In this document: positions 61,760 to 64,000 of the stretch, one piece after another
Numbering within the stretch: position 1 is the stretch's first letter
Layout: every line of letters starts with the position of its first letter
Source: Zobellia alginiliquefaciens
Lineage (GTDB): Bacteria; Bacteroidota; Bacteroidia; Flavobacteriales; Flavobacteriaceae
Length of the DNA stretch: 64,000 bases
Direction of reading: 5' to 3'
Assembly (NCBI RefSeq): GCF_029323795.1
Contig: NZ_CP119758.1
Coordinates: 930,001-994,000, forward strand
Program-made: the position numbers and the translations under genes
Notes under the pieces: generated by a model
Seen by the model: the letters and a program-made list of their open reading frames with translations, nothing else
Databases searched by the model: none
Told to the model about the DNA's origin: nothing

Positions 61760-62671
61760 ATGCAAGAAAATCACTTAGCAAAATGGTTGAACAATGACCT
61801 CACTGAGGCCGAACTCGCAGAGTTTAAAAAATCTGCCGAGTATGCTTCCTATGAGCGTATTGTTGCCGCTTCCAGTCAGTTGCAAGCACCTGATTTTGAT
61901 GCGGATGAGGCTCTTATGGCTATAAAGAACCAACGTACTTTACAAGATACGAAGGTGGTACAGCTGCATCCTTTCAAGAAATTTTTACGAATTGCCTCTG
62001 CTGCAGCAATACTTATGTTCGGTTCTTATTTTTATCTCAATACACTAGATAAAAATATTGTAACCAAATATGCCGAGAGCAAAGAAGTTACGCTTCCGGA
62101 CAACTCAAAAGTACAATTGAATGCAGATTCTGAACTTTCATTCAGTGAAAGGAAATGGAGCGAAGAGCGGAATGTGGAGCTTAAAGGTGAAGCATTTTTT
62201 AAAGTAGCCAAAGGCAAACGTTTTACAGTAGCCACAGACGCGGGAACCATTGCCGTATTGGGAACTCAGTTTAACGTAGAAAATAGAAAAGGTTTTTTTG
62301 AAGTTACCTGCTTTGAAGGTTCGGTAAGTGTTTCCTTTAAGGGAAAAGAAACAAAACTTCCCGCAGGCGCCGCATTTATAGTAATAGACGGCAATATTAT
62401 AGCTTCTCCAGAATCAAAATTACTGCAACCTTCATGGATGAACAATGAAAGCACGTTTAAAAGTGTACCTCTAAAATATGTGCTTAATGAGTTCCAAAGA
62501 CAACATAACGTTACCGTAGAAACAAAAGGTGTAGACTTGGAACAACTGTTTACGGGAACATTTAGCAACACGGATAGGGAAATTGCCTTAAAAAGCATAA
62601 GCGCACCCTCGCAAATAAAGTTTAAATTTGAGGGCAGCAAAGTGCTCTTTTATGTCGATAAGAATCCGTAA
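61760..62671 (+). CDS. FecR-type anti-sigma factor
   Basis: A 303-residue inner-membrane regulator. Residues about 1-70 form the cytoplasmic sigma-binding region, a transmembrane helix follows (about 72-90: FLRIASAAAILMFGSYFYL), and the periplasmic FecR domain has SKEVTLPDNSKVQLNADSELSF, EGEAFFKVAKG-like and VLGTQFNVEN motifs. A DUF4974-like C-terminus follows. The ATG at 61760 is chosen over the TTG just upstream. In the known model it holds the sigma factor until a TonB receptor senses its ligand. Confidence 0.9.
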   Translation: MQENHLAKWLNNDLTEAELAEFKKSAEYASYERIVAASSQLQAPDFDADEALMAIKNQRTLQDTKVVQLHPFKKFLRIASAAAILMFGSYFYLNTLDKNIVTKYAESKEVTLPDNSKVQLNADSELSFSERKWSEERNVELKGEAFFKVAKGKRFTVATDAGTIAVLGTQFNVENRKGFFEVTCFEGSVSVSFKGKETKLPAGAAFIVIDGNIIASPESKLLQPSWMNNESTFKSVPLKYVLNEFQRQHNVTVETKGVDLEQLFTGTFSNTDREIALKSISAPSQIKFKFEGSKVLFYVDKNP

Positions 62672-64000
62672 ACTTCTTCTTTTCATTATAGGTCTTACGT
62701 GTTTCCTAAGCGCCAACCATACCATAGCTCAAAGCTCGGACAAGGTAGGGCTATCTACTTTTCTACAGCAGCTAGAACAGGATTTCGATATTAAATTCTC
62801 TTATGCGGATAATGAAATTTATGAGCTCGAAATCCATATCCCCGAAAAAAAAATATTAGCTGATATTCTTGATGATATTGAGAATCAAGCTCAAGTTGAG
62901 ATAGAAAAACTTAACGAGCGTTATTATACGCTTTCCAAAAGTAACTTTGTTTCTATTTGCGCAACAGTTCTTGATAATTTTAAAATGAACACCCTTTATG
63001 GTGCCAGTATAAAAGTATTAGGCACCAATATATCTACAATTCTAGATGATAGCGGCACGTTTTCGTTAGCCAATATTCCTAGAAAGGCTTCGCTTCAAAT
63101 TAAATATTTAGGTTATAAAACCTTATTTGTAAGTGCTGACGAACTTATAAAGAAAGAGCCTTGCAGCACACTTCTATTGGCTCAATTTTATCAGCAATTA
63201 GAAGAGGTGGTTGTATATGAATTTTTAACCAAAGGACTGGTAAAACAATTAGATGGCGGCCTCCAAATGAGTAGTGAAGAGTTTGGCATTCTTCCTGGTT
63301 TAATAGAGCCCGATGTTTTAAAGACCGTTCAAGCATTGCCCGGAGTTGAAAGCACGGACGAAACCGTGTCCAATATTAATATTCGCGGGGGTAGCAATGA
63401 CCAAAACCTGGTCCTGTGGGACGGTATAAAAATGTACCAATCCGGGCACTTTTTTGGATTGATTTCTGCGTTCAACCCCTACTTAACGGATAAAGTTACG
63501 CTGATAAAAAACGGCACGGGAAGCGAATATGGCGATGGTGTTAGCGGCATTATAGACATGCGCACCAAAGATGATATTTCAGATACTTTCTTTGCAGGTG
63601 CAGGTTTTAACCTTATTGGAGGCGATGTCTATGGTCACCTTCCGATCAATGATAAATTGGCGGTACAATTTTCCGCTAGACGCTCTCTAACCGACCTAAT
63701 TAATACTCCTACCTACGATAAATTTTTCACCCGTGTTTTTGATGATAGCCAAGTGGCACAAGAAGGTAATTTCTATTTCTATGATTTTACGGGTAAGTTA
63801 TTATACGACATCAACGAAAAGCAGCACCTTCGTTTTAGTTTTATCAACATCAACAACCTGTTGGATTATACAGAGCGCGACATGGACAATGACACTGAAA
63901 TACAGAGCGCTTTAAACCAACACAACCTCTCCTTTGGGACAAGTTTAAAAAGCGATTGGAGCGAAAACTTCAGTACTTTTTTAAATGCGTATCATACAAC
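62652..64000 (+). CDS. TonB-dependent receptor with STN signalling domain, 5' part only
   Basis: At least 449 residues; the gene runs off the right edge. It starts inside fecR, overlapping by 20 bases. Signal peptide, then an STN domain (residues about 30-105: STFLQQLEQDFDIKFSYADNEIY), which carries the signal to FecR. A carboxypeptidase-like domain follows (about 105-190: GASIKVLGTNISTILDDSGTFSLANIP), then the plug (PGVESTDETVSNINIRGG and LVLWDGIKMY) and the start of the beta-barrel. The ligand is unknown; the coupled sigma system suggests control by it. Confidence 0.9.
   Translation, partial: MSIRIRKLLLFIIGLTCFLSANHTIAQSSDKVGLSTFLQQLEQDFDIKFSYADNEIYELEIHIPEKKILADILDDIENQAQVEIEKLNERYYTLSKSNFVSICATVLDNFKMNTLYGASIKVLGTNISTILDDSGTFSLANIPRKASLQIKYLGYKTLFVSADELIKKEPCSTLLLAQFYQQLEEVVVYEFLTKGLVKQLDGGLQMSSEEFGILPGLIEPDVLKTVQALPGVESTDETVSNINIRGGSNDQNLVLWDGIKMYQSGHFFGLISAFNPYLTDKVTLIKNGTGSEYGDGVSGIIDMRTKDDISDTFFAGAGFNLIGGDVYGHLPINDKLAVQFSARRSLTDLINTPTYDKFFTRVFDDSQVAQEGNFYFYDFTGKLLYDINEKQHLRFSFININNLLDYTERDMDNDTEIQSALNQHNLSFGTSLKSDWSENFSTFLNAYHT

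Noticed and set aside
1-64000. tRNA or rRNA genes and Bacteroidota -33/-7 promoters
   Set aside because: No cloverleaf with a TTCGA-type T loop was seen. TAnnTTTG-like matches were too weak and frequent in AT-rich DNA to list.

Overview
The window looks like a chromosome segment of a marine Bacteroidota, most likely a Flavobacteriaceae of the Zobellia/Maribacter type. Reasons: roughly 40% GC by eye, many lipoproteins, SusD-type sequence, a FecI/FecR/TonB-receptor signalling locus, alginate lyases of families PL7 and PL6, almost no Shine-Dalgarno sequences, and several TTG starts. No tRNA, rRNA, CRISPR array or complete insertion sequence was recognised.

Bases 1-16,340 form an alginate utilisation region. 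In order: the tail of a PKD-domain surface protein, a PKD/CBM-like surface lipoprotein, two tandem PL7 lyases, a GntR/FadR regulator, a two-domain PL6 lyase, an NRAMP-like permease, a relic zone, a second GntR regulator 85% identical to the first, an ExuT-like MFS transporter, a short-chain dehydrogenase that probably reduces DEH to KDG, a divergent LacI regulator, KDG kinase, and a phosphofructokinase with PPi-type motifs. Together these cover glycan capture, depolymerisation, uptake, and DEH to KDG to KDPG. KdgF and KDPG aldolase are not in the window. The relic zone (8,913-9,802) keeps the C-terminal end of a SusD gene and a three-box operator array. The two gntR genes share a 61-bp hairpin module and a two-box operator just upstream, so the region looks like the product of duplication followed by deletion of a SusC/D cassette.

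Bases 16,341-24,700 hold small stress-type proteins (DUF1328, CsbD), an ArsC-like protein without cysteine, an AsmA-like protein, a metallopeptidase, a GH3-type adenylating enzyme, a DnaQ/GIY-YIG nuclease and small membrane proteins. Bases 24,870-26,170 hold an AT-rich PD-(D/E)XK nuclease gene bounded by 26-bp imperfect direct repeats.

Bases 26,800-35,960 carry a response regulator, an ArsR regulator with two candidate operator copies, a persulfide-dioxygenase/rhodanese protein, a SulP transporter, a di-haem peroxidase, a TetR/SDR pair with shared operators, and a Crp/Fnr regulator. Bases 36,000-48,500 are mixed housekeeping genes: a CBS/CysK-type enzyme, an FtsX-like permease, NamZ, a sterol-desaturase-like protein, QueE, a HerA-like ATPase, YitT and others. 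Bases 48,535-54,163 hold a sugar-oxidation cluster (DUF1080, Gfo/Idh/MocA, CE1-like esterase, aldo-keto reductase) and an MFS transporter. Bases 54,297-59,340 contain a tiny lipoprotein, tandem paralogous PAS histidine kinases, folD and ffh.

Bases 59,514-64,000 are an ECF sigma/FecR/TonB-receptor locus with a divergent repeat-built lipoprotein. The lipoprotein and fecR share an identically spaced two-block promoter motif. Eighteen perfect copies of a 7-bp repeat sit between the sigma gene and fecR.
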